Counted from the stretch's first letter, positions 1-9,243 are shown. The stretch: DNA of 64,000 nt from an uncultured Psychrobacter sp. (GCF_947500265.1 NZ_CANMRN010000001.1:558001-622000); one strand, 5' to 3'. Notes: generated by a model from the letters alone, not told the origin. Numbers and translations: made by a program.

Positions 1-76
1 AATGGCTTGTTAAATAGACCGAAATCACATTAGCAAGCCATGATATCTTGTATGCTAATGACTGTGCCGTTAATGA

Positions 77-1183
77 TTATGCCTGTGTACGGTTTGGACG
101 TATGCTAAGGCGACATAATAGCTCATAGCTAATCGTCCCAGCATGACCTGCGACTTCATCGACACGCGGCGCATCGCCCCAGAGCATGACCTTGCTATCT
201 ATAGCAAGACTCTCAGGTGCGCTACTGATATCAATAACAATCATATCCATAGCCACACGCCCAATCACTGGGCAGCGGTAGCCTTGATTGTCATTAGCAT
301 CCATGACAGTGACATAAGCCTCATCCGTGACCACACGTGGGTAGCCATCGCCATATCCAACGCTGACCAACGCCGTTCTGGTGTCTTGCTGCGCACGCCA
401 GCGGCTACCATAGCCGATCGCATCATTCGCGCTAACGGTTTGTAGAGCAATGATTTGAGCACTAAATTCCATCGCAGGCTGCAAGTCTAATTCTTGTGCG
501 CTTTTATCAACCACAGGCGAGCTACCATATAAGATAATGCCTGGACGTACCCAGTCATAATGGTACTCTGGGAAGTTGACGATACCAGCAGAGTTGCATA
601 ACGAACCTTGGATATCTGGACTAATGGTGTCTTTCAAAGTAGCCAGTACGCTTGAGAAACGCTCAATCTGCATCGCATTTAATGGGTGATCGTGGTCGTC
701 AGCATTGGCAAAATGCGTGGCTAGGATCAGCTGATAACCTGCTTCATGTAGGCGTTTTGCTGCTGATAGCACACCTTCAGCGTTAAAACCCAAACGGTTC
801 ATACCTGTATTGTATTTGAGCCAAGTCACTCTAGTTGCACTGCCAGCTGGCGGGACATTTTGCAGGGCCCATTCTAGCTGTGGTCCGTGGTGAATCACGC
901 AGCTAATCTCATGATCAATCGCTTGCTGCCACTCATCAGCGGTAAATGCACCTTCTACTAGACCGATGGTTTTCTCCCAACCTAACTGTCTGGCTTCTAG
1001 CGCTTCAGTCAACGTAGCGACACCGATACCATCTGCTTGCTGCAGGGCTGGCAAGACCGCCGCCACGCCATGCCCGTAAGCATTGGATTTGACCATAGCC
1101 AATACCTTAGACTGAGGTGCTCGTTGTTTGACTTGATTTAGGTTATGAGTAAGGGCTTTTGGTTTTATAGTAATTGTGCGCAT
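77..1183 (-). CDS. alr: Alanine racemase
   Basis: Cytoplasmic PLP enzyme that interconverts L- and D-alanine and supplies D-Ala for peptidoglycan. The PLP lysine is Lys32 in MVKSNAYGHG, and the second catalytic base is the Tyr of AIGYGSRW near residue 255; an RVAMDMIVID segment follows, as usual in the family. I start at the ATG at 1183 rather than the upstream in-frame codon at 1234, because AAGG lies 5-6 bases before it and the protein then begins MRTITIKP at the family's normal N-terminus and normal length (368 residues). It lies downstream of dnaB on the same strand, a pairing common in gammaproteobacteria, but a hairpin at 1222-1258 separates the two. Confidence 0.95.
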   Translation of the reverse strand: MRTITIKPKALTHNLNQVKQRAPQSKVLAMVKSNAYGHGVAAVLPALQQADGIGVATLTEALEARQLGWEKTIGLVEGAFTADEWQQAIDHEISCVIHHGPQLEWALQNVPPAGSATRVTWLKYNTGMNRLGFNAEGVLSAAKRLHEAGYQLILATHFANADDHDHPLNAMQIERFSSVLATLKDTISPDIQGSLCNSAGIVNFPEYHYDWVRPGIILYGSSPVVDKSAQELDLQPAMEFSAQIIALQTVSANDAIGYGSRWRAQQDTRTALVSVGYGDGYPRVVTDEAYVTVMDANDNQGYRCPVIGRVAMDMIVIDISSAPESLAIDSKVMLWGDAPRVDEVAGHAGTISYELLCRLSIRPNRTQA

Positions 1184-1221
1184 AATCGCCTTCTGTATGA
1201 GTAGAATTATGAAGTTATAAA

Positions 1222-1258
1222 GCCAGTACTGCATCGATTGGGTTGATGCGGTACTGGC
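1222..1258 (-). terminator. Hairpin between dnaB and alr, probable weak terminator
   Basis: GCCAGTAC and its complement GTACTGGC frame a second stem (GCATC/GATGC) and a short loop. Read on the minus strand it lies about 105 bases after the dnaB stop and is followed only by a weak T-rich tract, so it may be a leaky terminator or a processing hairpin in the alr leader. Confidence 0.5.
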
Positions 1259-1362
1259 TATTGTGCTAAAAACTGGTTACGTAAAATTATTTATTAACCT
1301 ATGATTAAACCTGAGTTTATATAAGGCTTAGTCTTGATTAAGCTTAAATTTTATAAGGTTGG

Positions 1363-2766
1363 TTACTCATCATTCTCAAAACTCACACCTTGGTAGTACT
1401 CTGGCGTTAGATTAATAAAGCGGGTAAATTGACCTTCAAAGCCTAGACGAATAGTACCGATAGGGCCGTTACGTTGTTTACCAATGATGATTTCAGCCAC
1501 GCCTTTGTGGTCTGAGTTTTCATTATAAACCTCATCACGATAGATGAACATAATCAAATCGGCATCCTGCTCAATCGCACCAGATTCACGTAGATCCGAC
1601 ATGATAGGGCGTTTATTTGGACGGTTCTCTAGACTACGGTTAAGCTGTGATAACGCAATCACTGGACATTCAAGCTCACGTGCTAGTGCCTTCAGACTAC
1701 GAGAAATCTCAGAAATCTCGCCAACACGGTTACCATCTAAGCTGGGTACTTTCATCAGCTGAAGATAATCGACTACGATAGCACCCAAGCGACCGTCATG
1801 GTTTTTGGCAATACGGCGGCAGCGAGAACGCATCTCAGACGGCGGTAGGGCGGTACTATCATCAATATACAAATGCTTTGATTGCAAATGTTGAATGGCG
1901 TTCATCATCTTTGCCCATTCATCTTCATTCATTTGCCCAGAACGCAGATGCGTCTGATTAATCGCACCCCATGAGGACAGCAGACGCATGACGATAGATT
2001 CGGCAGGCATCTCCATCGAAAACACGACTACTGGCAAATCTTCATTAAACAAAATCCCTTCTGCCAAGTTCATCGCAAAAGTGGTTTTACCCATAGAAGG
2101 ACGCGCAGCGACAATAATCAAGTCACCCGCTTGCAGACCTTGCGTTTTATTATTCAGCTCGACAAATGGCGTTTGTAAACCAATCATGCCGTCAGGGTTG
2201 GATTTTAACTCTTGAATCTTATCGATAACATTGGTTAAGACAGAGGTAATACCGACAGGGCCACGCTGTTCCGCGCGTTTATTATGCTGCTCATTGATAC
2301 TAAATATCTTGCCCTCGACATTGTCTAGAATGTCACTAACGCTTTGGTCTTTTGGATTATAGGCCAGTGTCAGCATGTCATTACCAGTGGTAATTAGTTG
2401 ACGTAGGGTTGATAGCTCACGCACACGCTGGGCATAGGCAGTCAGGTTAAACAAAGTCGCCGGACTTTGGCTCAAAATATCGGCTAAGTAGCTGTCTCCA
2501 CCTGCGCCTTTGAGGAGCTTTTGTGCCTCTAACCAGTCGTGTACCATGACGGTATCATAAGGCTCATTCACTGCCGCCAAATGGGCAATGGCATCAAAAA
2601 TATATTGATGTCGCCCGGCATAAAAGTCATCTTTGGTGACAATATCGGCAATCTTGTCGTACGCCTCTTCGATACTCATCAAAGACGCGAGCAATGCCTT
2701 TTCAATATCAATATTGTGCGGCGGTGTCTGATTGAGTAAGTCGTCGGTTTTGTCGTTTTCTGCCAT
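1363..2766 (-). CDS. dnaB: Replicative DNA helicase DnaB
   Basis: Hexameric ATP-driven 5'-3' helicase that opens the replication fork and recruits primase. The protein is 467 residues, the family norm. An N-terminal helical domain (about residues 15-115) leads through a linker to the RecA-like motor domain: Walker A ARPSMGKTT at 221-229, FSMEMP, Walker B VVDYLQLM, the SQLNR motif and the arginine-finger region near EQDADLIMFIYRDE. No intein interrupts it, although dnaB is a common intein host. The ATG is preceded by AGGCACTC. The next gene on the strand is alr. Confidence 0.97.
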   Translation of the reverse strand: MAENDKTDDLLNQTPPHNIDIEKALLASLMSIEEAYDKIADIVTKDDFYAGRHQYIFDAIAHLAAVNEPYDTVMVHDWLEAQKLLKGAGGDSYLADILSQSPATLFNLTAYAQRVRELSTLRQLITTGNDMLTLAYNPKDQSVSDILDNVEGKIFSINEQHNKRAEQRGPVGITSVLTNVIDKIQELKSNPDGMIGLQTPFVELNNKTQGLQAGDLIIVAARPSMGKTTFAMNLAEGILFNEDLPVVVFSMEMPAESIVMRLLSSWGAINQTHLRSGQMNEDEWAKMMNAIQHLQSKHLYIDDSTALPPSEMRSRCRRIAKNHDGRLGAIVVDYLQLMKVPSLDGNRVGEISEISRSLKALARELECPVIALSQLNRSLENRPNKRPIMSDLRESGAIEQDADLIMFIYRDEVYNENSDHKGVAEIIIGKQRNGPIGTIRLGFEGQFTRFINLTPEYYQGVSFENDE

Positions 2767-3064
2767 GAGTGCCTAATGAGTTAAAATGGGTATGGAAAAG
2801 GATGTCGATGATAGAGCAATACAAACGTAGCGCGCCTCTACGATAGAAGTACCAAAACGCGGTCTCAGGTTTGTCTGTAAATGCTACAATCAGATGCGAA
2901 AGTTTAACACATAATGTGGTTTTTTAGACTTGATAAAGAACTAAATCTGAAGTGATTGTTTTTAATGAAATAAAAAACACCATAAAGCATCTAAGTGTAA
3001 AAACTTAAAATATTAATTATAAATACAATAAAATCAATAATTTGAATAACATAAGGCTATTGTT

Positions 3065-4165
3065 ATGACAGAAGAAAAGCGCCCACTATTAATCACGACA
3101 GGTGAGCCTGCGGGTATTGGCATGGACGTAGTACTAGGACTAGCAGCAGAGGGGAAGTTGCAAGATTTTGCTCGGCCAATTTGGGTGACTGCTGATGCGA
3201 GCGCAATGCAAGTGCGTGCCGATGAGTTGGTTAAAGCTGGTGTTTTTGAGAGTACACCTAGTTGGCATACTATCAATACAGACATAAATACCGATAATTT
3301 CGATGTTAACTTGGTAGAGCAGATATCGCAGCAAGATATAGACGCTGATAGTGCTTTTATCCTACTGAATATCCCTTGTGCCGCACCAGTTGTCTGCGGG
3401 CAAATCAATATCGCTAACTCAGCGATGGTGGCTCAGCAGTTAGATATTGCTCATAAACTGGCAATAAATAATACAGTCGCTGCCATCGTCACTGGGCCAT
3501 TGCAAAAATCAGCGTTGATAGATGCTGGTATCAAGCTGTTAGACGGCACCATGTTTAGTGGTCATACTGAATTTTTTATGCAGCAAAGTGGCTGTGAAAA
3601 AGTCGTCATGATGCTGGCCAATCAAGCGATGAAAGTCGCGCTTGTCACTACGCATTTGCCATTGAAGGACATCCCTGCTGCGATTACTGCGGATAACGTA
3701 CGCCAAACGGTACGAATCGTCATCGATGATATGCGAGAGAAGTTTGGTCTCACGCAGCCTCGTATCTTGGTCTGCGGCCTCAATCCACATGCAGGCGAGG
3801 GCGGGCACTTGGGAAGTGAGGAGATTGAGATTATCAATCCCGTGTTGCAAGAATTCATCGATGCAGGTGTCAATATATCAGAGGCGATGCCTGCCGATAC
3901 GTTATTTACCACCAGACATTTAGCAACCTGTGATGCGGTCATTGCCATGTATCACGACCAAGGTTTACCAGTATTAAAATCGCACGGTTTTGGTGATACC
4001 GTCAATCTAACCTTAGGCTTGCCTTATATTCGTACTTCTGTCGATCATGGTACGGCGCTAGACTTGGCAGGAAACGGCGGTGCGAGTGCGACTAGCTTAT
4101 ATCAAGCACTAAGTATGGCTAATGAGATGGCTGATAAATCACTTATCGATGTACCTGCTGTATAA
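3065..4165 (+). CDS. pdxA: 4-hydroxythreonine-4-phosphate dehydrogenase
   Basis: NAD-dependent oxidation of 4-phosphohydroxy-L-threonine in the DXP-dependent pyridoxal phosphate pathway. Family motifs are present in order: GEPAGIGMDV near the N-terminus, VTGPLQKSA with GHTEFF (metal His), LNPHAGEGGHLG (metal His), MYHDQGLPVLK (metal His) and SVDHGTALDLAGNG. The length of 366 is slightly above the usual 330, owing to an extra stretch around residues 75-110. AAGG sits 8 bases before the ATG. In relatives pdxA is followed directly by rsmA and apaH; here a foreign segment lies between. Confidence 0.95.
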   Translation: MTEEKRPLLITTGEPAGIGMDVVLGLAAEGKLQDFARPIWVTADASAMQVRADELVKAGVFESTPSWHTINTDINTDNFDVNLVEQISQQDIDADSAFILLNIPCAAPVVCGQINIANSAMVAQQLDIAHKLAINNTVAAIVTGPLQKSALIDAGIKLLDGTMFSGHTEFFMQQSGCEKVVMMLANQAMKVALVTTHLPLKDIPAAITADNVRQTVRIVIDDMREKFGLTQPRILVCGLNPHAGEGGHLGSEEIEIINPVLQEFIDAGVNISEAMPADTLFTTRHLATCDAVIAMYHDQGLPVLKSHGFGDTVNLTLGLPYIRTSVDHGTALDLAGNGGASATSLYQALSMANEMADKSLIDVPAV

Positions 4166-4326
4166 GTCAGTGCTTATAGATATTTTTCACATAGTACTTA
4201 ATAATTTTATTATCAGTAATGCCTATCTAAAAAGGCAGCCGCCTAAGACGATTTAGTAAAATTTTTATCGTGCATGAGGAACAGCATCTGTCTTAAACAC
4301 AGGCTCGAAAGCCTAGGATCAGGACC

Positions 4327-5106
4327 CTAAGCTTGTCTGGTGACGGATACCGATTGGTTGATCAGCTCCATGGATCCGAACGAGGTTAAGAACGCGACGC
4401 TGGATGCATCGGACCCAACACCGATGCGGGCCATTGTGTCGGCACCTGCCATGCCAGTCGGATCAATGAGGTGCCAGCTCCCTTCAAGATAGACCTCGGC
4501 CACGGCATGAAAGTCTTGTGGTGTCACATCGGGCGCATAAACGCTCACAAACCTAGCTGGTATCGACGACGCGCGGGCTAGTGTTACGAGAACATGCGCA
4601 AAGTCGCGGCATACGCCCTGACGTTGAGCGAAGCTGTCGAGCGCGGTGGTTTGTGCATGGCTCGATCCGGGTACATAGCTAAATGCCGACTCGATCCAGT
4701 CGCGCATCGCGGCAATCCGTGCGCCGCCAGTGAGATTGCCAAACTCGGCGTCCACAAAGGCATGGAACTGTTCTGATGGGCAATAGTGAGACGGCATTAA
4801 ATGCCTGATTGTCTCTCCGGGCAAAAGGTGCAGGGGCGTTTGGGACAGTACCGATATGTCCAAGGCAGGACGGTCAACGGTGATTTCTGCGAGGTAAGTA
4901 CAGCTAAAGTCCCCTTCAGCGTGAATCCAAATCCGCTCTCCTATGCCATCATCGGCGGCGACCCGTGAAAAATGCGCAACGTCTGATGTCCAAATCTCGG
5001 TCGAACGTACCCGCTGATCCGCAAGATCGGCAGCTTCAATCTGAAGTAAAAGATCCATTGGCTCTGAAAGTCGATAATGGAGGGTGACGTTAAGTTTCAG
5101 GATCAT
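4327..5106 (-). CDS. Transglutaminase-like cysteine peptidase/ligase family protein
   Basis: 259 residues with a C-terminal transglutaminase-like fold. The catalytic triad is visible as Cys166 in QGVCRDFAH, His200 in DFHAVAEVYL and Asp215 in HLIDPTG. The N-terminal half matches the beta-rich domain usual in these bacterial proteins. There is no signal peptide, so it is probably cytoplasmic; the substrate is unknown, since family members include peptidases and amide-bond enzymes. The DNA is visibly GC-richer than its neighbours, the gene runs against pdxA and rsmA, and an IS3-type transposase remnant sits just upstream. I infer horizontal acquisition, perhaps from an alphaproteobacterium. Confidence 0.8.
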   Translation of the reverse strand: MILKLNVTLHYRLSEPMDLLLQIEAADLADQRVRSTEIWTSDVAHFSRVAADDGIGERIWIHAEGDFSCTYLAEITVDRPALDISVLSQTPLHLLPGETIRHLMPSHYCPSEQFHAFVDAEFGNLTGGARIAAMRDWIESAFSYVPGSSHAQTTALDSFAQRQGVCRDFAHVLVTLARASSIPARFVSVYAPDVTPQDFHAVAEVYLEGSWHLIDPTGMAGADTMARIGVGSDASSVAFLTSFGSMELINQSVSVTRQA

Positions 5107-5196
5107 ATGTGAATTCCCTAAGGGTATTTATCTGGCAGGTTGACGATCGCGTAGGGCTGAAAAGCCCCGACTATATCAGAGACTGGCTTACTGGAG

Positions 5197-5310
5197 TCAG
5201 ACAGCAATGCCTGACAGGGTTAAATTATCATAATACCGCTTTTCAAACTCAAAAGGTGAGACATAACCAATGGCGTTATGCAGGTGGGCTTTATTAAACC
5301 TAACAATCTT
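5197..5310 (-). pseudogene. IS3-family transposase (OrfB) C-terminal remnant
   Basis: The minus strand reads an open stretch FNKAHLHNAIGYVSPFEFEK followed by about a dozen residues and TGA. This is the C-terminal tail typical of IS3-group DDE transposases, where residues like H-x-ALGY-x-P-x-EFE recur near the end. The rest of the transposase, including all catalytic residues, is missing. It lies immediately upstream of the GC-rich transglutaminase-like gene and probably marks the event that brought that segment in. Confidence 0.75.
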
Positions 5311-5530
5311 TAAAAATCAATTAATTATCGATTTGGTTTTACGCCGCAATCGTTATGATGACTTTATCTTTGGTCTTGTTTCTGTCTGCTAGCGCTTGGT
5401 TTGACGCTGCCATTTAGCATCATCAGAGTTTATATTATATGGATGTAGAGGTAAAAAGTTACCGAGTCAATTGCTCGAAAGCATGGCTCGTCTGTTGATA
5501 ATAATTATTCAAAAACACAGCCTAATTATG
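5311..5530. other. Intergenic remainder of the pdxA-rsmA insertion
   Basis: About 220 bases between the transposase remnant and the rsmA promoter. I see no gene here; a 20-codon signal-like reading frame at 5355-5417 lacks a ribosome binding site. No clear outer inverted repeat of the lost insertion sequence could be identified. Confidence 0.4.
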
Positions 5531-5535
5531 AGCTG

Positions 5536-5544
5536 TGGTATAAT
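5536..5544 (+). promoter_or_regulatory. Extended -10 promoter for rsmA
   Basis: TGGTATAAT is a perfect extended -10 (TG-n-TATAAT), about 80 bases before the rsmA start. No good -35 box lies at the right distance, which is normal for extended -10 promoters. It would restore transcription of rsmA after its separation from pdxA. Confidence 0.55.
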
Positions 5545-5621
5545 TTGTCATTATAAAGTCAGCGTATTGCTGCCATTGCATTATTATCGCCCATTTATCT
5601 TTTATACATTAAGACTCTTTT

Positions 5622-6485
5622 ATGTCCAAAACTTCATTTGATGCTCAAACTATTTCTAACAGCTTACGTGCTGCCAAACATCAGCCGCGTAAGCGCTTTG
5701 GCCAAAACTTTTTGCATGATACTAGCGTCATTCGCGAAATCGTCGAAAGTATTCGTCTAGAGCGCGATGACAATTTGATCGAGATTGGGCCTGGTATGGG
5801 CGCATTGACCGAGCCGTTATTGGCAGAAGTAGATGCAATGACAGTCGTGGAGCTGGATCGAGATTTGGCAGATAGCTTGCGTATTCGTATCGGTGCCAAT
5901 AGCCATCCAAACTTTGAGATTATCAAAGACAACGCGATGCATGTGGACTACCGTGAGCTATATAGTGAAGAGCGCGGTAAGCTGCGCGTGGTGGGTAACC
6001 TGCCGTATAACATCTCAACGCCTATCTTATTTCATCTGCTTAGCTATGCCGATGTGATTCAAGACATGCATTTCATGTTGCAAAAAGAAGTGGTCGAGCG
6101 TATCACAGCCGATGTGGGTAGCAAGACTTATGGCCGCTTATCGGTCATCATGCAATACCACTGTGATACAGATTACTTGCTGACCGTTCCTTGCGGTGCG
6201 TTTAATCCACCACCAAAGGTAACTAGTGCTGTATTCCGCCTGACGCCGCACATCAACAAACCAGTAGTCGCAAATGATGAAGAGCACTTTGCGATTGTCG
6301 TACGTGAGACTTTTAACCATCGCCGCAAGACGCTACGTGCTATCTTCAAAAAATCAACGTTGCTGCCGACATTGAGCGAAGACGATTTTGCAGCTTGTGG
6401 TATCGATCCGCAGGCACGACCTGAGACATTAAGCGTAAAAGACTTTGTGAACCTGAGCAATCATTCACAACAGCTAGACGTATAA
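5622..6485 (+). CDS. rsmA: 16S rRNA dimethyladenosine transferase
   Basis: SAM-dependent dimethylation of two adjacent adenosines (A1518/A1519 in E. coli numbering) in helix 45 of 16S rRNA, a late step of 30S maturation. The N-terminal [11 protein letters not shown] motif is followed by the SAM-binding loop [14 protein letters not shown], the acidic VVELDRD, and the catalytic [10 protein letters not shown] motif. The C-terminal helical domain contains FNHRRKTLR. The 287-residue length is normal. It forms the conserved cluster with apaH downstream and, across the inserted segment, pdxA upstream. apaG, which often lies between rsmA and apaH, is absent here. Confidence 0.97.
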   Translation: MSKTSFDAQTISNSLRAAKHQPRKRFGQNFLHDTSVIREIVESIRLERDDNLIEIGPGMGALTEPLLAEVDAMTVVELDRDLADSLRIRIGANSHPNFEIIKDNAMHVDYRELYSEERGKLRVVGNLPYNISTPILFHLLSYADVIQDMHFMLQKEVVERITADVGSKTYGRLSVIMQYHCDTDYLLTVPCGAFNPPPKVTSAVFRLTPHINKPVVANDEEHFAIVVRETFNHRRKTLRAIFKKSTLLPTLSEDDFAACGIDPQARPETLSVKDFVNLSNHSQQLDV

Positions 6486-6514
6486 TGTATTTTTGATACA
6501 TAAAAGCATGCTAC

Positions 6515-6545
6515 TAACCGTCAATTATAATGGCGGTTTTTTATG
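6515..6545 (+). terminator. Intrinsic terminator after rsmA
   Basis: AACCGTCA and TGGCGGTT pair across a short AT loop and are followed by six T residues. It suggests rsmA and apaH are not fully co-transcribed. Confidence 0.75.
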
Positions 6546-6626
6546 CTTTATTTTTGTGATTAGCGCTTAAGTCTTTATTTCTTATCAAGCTGTCTTTAAC
6601 TATCGTGTTTAAACCATTGAGGTATT

Positions 6627-7463
6627 ATGAGCTTTCGCCATCAGTATGTTATCGGTGACTTGCAGGGTTGCTATGCTGCGTATCTACAATTGCTAAAAAC
6701 ACTGGACTTTGATCCTGCCCAAGACAAATTATGGTTTGCTGGTGATTTGGTAGCACGCGGTGAAGATTCATTGAACACACTGCGTCATGTCAAAACGTTG
6801 TGTGAGCAGGGCGCTGCGGCAACGGTATTGGGCAATCATGATCTTAATTTGATAGCAGTCTGGCGCGGGGCCGCCAAGCTTAAAAATAAAGATAAAACGG
6901 CACCTATCTTTGCTGCGGATGACTGTGATGAGTTGCTCGAATGGTTACGCAGGCAGCCGATATTAGCCTATCCTGATGAGAAAACGGTGTTGGTGCATGC
7001 GGGTATTCCACCGCATTGGAGTATTGAAGCCGCTGCAGGATATGCACAGCAATTAGAAGCTCAGCTGCAAAGTAATTTGAATCAGCTAGATCAATTGCTA
7101 CCGAATCTATATAGCAAAGAAGCGGATGAATGGCATGCAGGTATCGAAGGATTTACCAAAATGCGGGCAATTGCTAATTACTTGACGCGTATGCGCTTGT
7201 GTAAGCAGGATGGGTCACTTGAGTTTAGCTTTTCAGCAGGTTTAGATGAGAATATGCCAACCGATTTTTTGCCTTGGTTTGAGTGGCAAGTACCGCGCAC
7301 TCGTAAGATACTATTTGGACATTGGGCTGCGCTAAAAGGCGAGATTGATTTGCCACATGCGCGCGCACTTGACGGGGGCTGTGTGTGGGGTAATTATCTA
7401 TTAGCTTATAGATTGGGGGACAGTAAGGTAATAACTTCAAGCGCACAGTGTCTGAGCCCATAA
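6627..7463 (+). CDS. apaH: Symmetrical bis(5'-nucleosyl)-tetraphosphatase
   Basis: Calcineurin-like phosphoesterase that splits Ap4A into two ADP and also acts on NpnN-capped RNA. Metal-binding motifs are in order: VIGDLQGCY (D, H replaced by Q as usual in ApaH), FAGDLVARG, VLGNHDLNL, LVHAGIPP and the late FGHWAAL. It is 278 residues long, normal for the family. GAGG precedes the ATG. It is the last gene of the pdxA-rsmA-apaH neighbourhood; beyond it the sequence becomes AT-rich accessory DNA. Confidence 0.95.
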   Translation: MSFRHQYVIGDLQGCYAAYLQLLKTLDFDPAQDKLWFAGDLVARGEDSLNTLRHVKTLCEQGAAATVLGNHDLNLIAVWRGAAKLKNKDKTAPIFAADDCDELLEWLRRQPILAYPDEKTVLVHAGIPPHWSIEAAAGYAQQLEAQLQSNLNQLDQLLPNLYSKEADEWHAGIEGFTKMRAIANYLTRMRLCKQDGSLEFSFSAGLDENMPTDFLPWFEWQVPRTRKILFGHWAALKGEIDLPHARALDGGCVWGNYLLAYRLGDSKVITSSAQCLSP

Positions 7464-7626
7464 AGAGGGTTATAAGCGTCTTAATATACAAGGCTAAATA
7501 AACAGTCTGTTATAAGTGGTTCCATTATAGCAGTCTGTTTTAGATGGTCTGTTAATAGATTTGCAGGGTGAGATAGTTGGTTCCTTTGAGGTATACCTAT
7601 TTTCAATCATTTCTCTTACAATTTTT

Positions 7627-8157
7627 TTACTCACCTGAATAATTTTCAAGCATTTGTATTAATTCTTGAAAATCAGGATGATCACCTCGAAAGCCTTTAA
7701 TTGCTTCAAGTAAGTAATCTTTTCCATTATAGTAGTTAACATCCCCACCATTTTTTAACATCAGTTCTAGTACATCTAACCTATCAGGCATCAGCAAAGT
7801 CATTCTCAGAGGTATAAGGTTATCTCTATTAGGAATGTTTGGATTTGCTCCTGCTTCTAATAAGGCAATCGCCGCTTCTGCATTTTCCCCTCGCATAGCA
7901 TAATGAAGTGGTGTCATGCCATAAATGTCTTGAGCATCAATAGGCACTCCTTTTTCAATAAAGAATTCAATAGTTCTTTTCGGTGGTTCATCTGGATTAA
8001 ATCCCATTGAGAGCTGATGTAACCAGTTCCATTTATCAGTTGGAGCTGTTTCAAAGTAGTCCATATTATTACTTTCAAATAATTCAACAGCTTCTTTTAA
8101 TTGACCTTGTTTAAAAAGCCTAAAAATTCTCATTCTTAGTTTTCTATGTTCGTCCAT
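7627..8157 (-). CDS. Small ankyrin-repeat protein, possible immunity protein
   Basis: 176 residues with about three ankyrin repeats between residues 60 and 160: YGMTPLHYAMRGENAEAAIALL followed by EAGANPNIPNRDNLIPL and MLKNGGDVNYYNGKD. No signal peptide or membrane segment, so cytoplasmic. Ankyrin proteins of this size are common immunity proteins for polymorphic toxins. In support, the bases just upstream on the same strand (8166-8264) encode a fragment that looks like a toxin C-terminus, ending 9 bases before this gene. The composition is AT-rich compared with the core genes. Function is inferred from context only. Confidence 0.7.
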   Translation of the reverse strand: MDEHRKLRMRIFRLFKQGQLKEAVELFESNNMDYFETAPTDKWNWLHQLSMGFNPDEPPKRTIEFFIEKGVPIDAQDIYGMTPLHYAMRGENAEAAIALLEAGANPNIPNRDNLIPLRMTLLMPDRLDVLELMLKNGGDVNYYNGKDYLLEAIKGFRGDHPDFQELIQMLENYSGE

Positions 8158-8165
8158 AATTACTC

Positions 8166-8264
8166 CTATTGACTTCTGTTTTTATCAAGAAACATTTGCA
8201 TTTCTTCTATTAGATCATCAGGTATATTCTTACCTTGCATCTCATCAGCATGACTAATATTAAG
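8166..8264 (-). pseudogene. Stranded C-terminal fragment, toxin-like
   Basis: Minus-strand reading gives about 32 open codons, LNISHADEMQGKNIPDDLIE and a further dozen ending KNRSQ then TAG. A stop codon bounds it upstream and there is no start or ribosome site. It ends 9 bases before the ankyrin gene, the usual spacing between a polymorphic-toxin C-terminus and its immunity gene. I do not recognise the exact toxin family; the reading as a toxin tail rests on position and on the H/D/E-containing sequence. Confidence 0.45.
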
Positions 8265-8496
8265 CTATGCTATCAACTCCTTAGTCATTGAAGTTATTTC
8301 TAGCACTAGAAGTTAGATGCCTGTATAGCGCACCGATCACGATTTATTAGTATTATTAAGGTTTTTCTGGTCCTTAATACTTAATGTCTATTTTCACTAA
8401 AGCATCTTACGTGTTTTGCCAAAAATACTGGCATCAGCCAAATTGCCAAATAACATGTATCTTATGTCTAAACATTCTAAACCTTAAGAGGTGTAC
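8265..8496. other. Gap between toxin-like fragment and orphan gene
   Basis: About 230 AT-rich bases between divergently oriented genes. It contains an 8-base inverted repeat (TATTAAGG/CCTTAATA, about 8352-8378). A 38-codon frame from 8384 ends in TGA overlapping the ATG of the next gene, but has no ribosome binding site. I call no gene here. Confidence 0.4.
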
Positions 8497-9042
8497 ATGA
8501 TTGAAGTTTGTCCATATCATATTGGAGGATTACTTAACTTAGTTTTTTCTCAAGATTCAATCGAACATTATCGTGAAGAAGAGGAATTTGAGAGTTTGGA
8601 TTTTAGTTGTGAACCAGATGCTCGCTACGCTATAAGACGATGGATAGGTCACGGTTCAAAAGATTTGCCAGAAACATCTGAGGATAGTTTTGGAATTGGC
8701 TATCACGATGGGCTATGGGATTCGAAACAGAACAAAAAACTTTTTAAAGAAGATCTTAGATATATATTAACTAAGAATCTATTAGTTTCAAGTGCTGAGT
8801 TACCAGGAATTGATTTTAATATAAAAGATACGGTAGATAATTATGACGAATGGAGTGCACAACAAATAAAAAACTGGGAAGATCGACACCATAATTTTTT
8901 AATGTTACTTTGGGACGAATGGTTTGATGAACCATTTGAACCAGCCAACTTAGAATTATATCGTGAGAGAGTCGATAGTGGATTTGTTTCATATCCATTT
9001 GCACCAAATTCATGGGGAAGTCCTGAATACAAAGAAAATTAA
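8497..9042 (+). CDS. Orphan protein, unknown function, possible immunity protein
   Basis: 181 residues, acidic, no signal peptide and no membrane segment. I start at the ATG at 8497 because AAGAGG lies 5 bases upstream; a GTG at 8491 overlaps that ribosome site. The sequence is rich in Asp, Glu and Trp (for example LLWDEWFDEPFEP in the last third), which is typical of small toxin-neutralising proteins but proves nothing. I recognise no domain. It sits head-to-head with the ankyrin gene in an AT-rich patch with other accessory genes. Confidence 0.65.
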   Translation: MIEVCPYHIGGLLNLVFSQDSIEHYREEEEFESLDFSCEPDARYAIRRWIGHGSKDLPETSEDSFGIGYHDGLWDSKQNKKLFKEDLRYILTKNLLVSSAELPGIDFNIKDTVDNYDEWSAQQIKNWEDRHHNFLMLLWDEWFDEPFEPANLELYRERVDSGFVSYPFAPNSWGSPEYKEN

Positions 9043-9243
9043 CTCTATTCTCAAAAAACCCTTTAAGTACACTGAGAAGTATCCTTCTACTACCGCAATA
9101 ATTCAAAACCTTGCTACCATTAGCCTATAGCCAGATGTTCGAGTCCTCACTAGGGAACCGTATCCTTAGGTTGAGCTAAACATATATTTTTGGGCGTACC
9201 GGATTTTTTGCCTTACCACCTCACTCTATAAAAAATTCAAATT
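9043..9243. other. Convergent intergenic stretch
   Basis: About 200 bases between two convergent genes. No gene or clear terminator. GTTCGAGTCC near 9139 resembles a tRNA T-loop but has no pairing stem around it. Confidence 0.4.

Noticed and set aside
143..445. An open frame opposite alr
   Set aside because: Shadow of alr; no ribosome site and no family pattern.
5355..5417. A 20-codon frame resembling a signal peptide (MMTLSLVLFLSASAW)
   Set aside because: No ribosome binding site, very short, and it lies in scarred DNA; probably chance.
8384..8500. A 38-codon frame whose TGA overlaps the start of the 8497 gene
   Set aside because: Overlap fits a coupled leader, but it has no ribosome site, an odd Cys-rich composition and no recognisable pattern.
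9130..9160. GTTCGAGTCC, like a tRNA T-loop
   Set aside because: The five bases on each side do not pair and no acceptor or anticodon stem is found.
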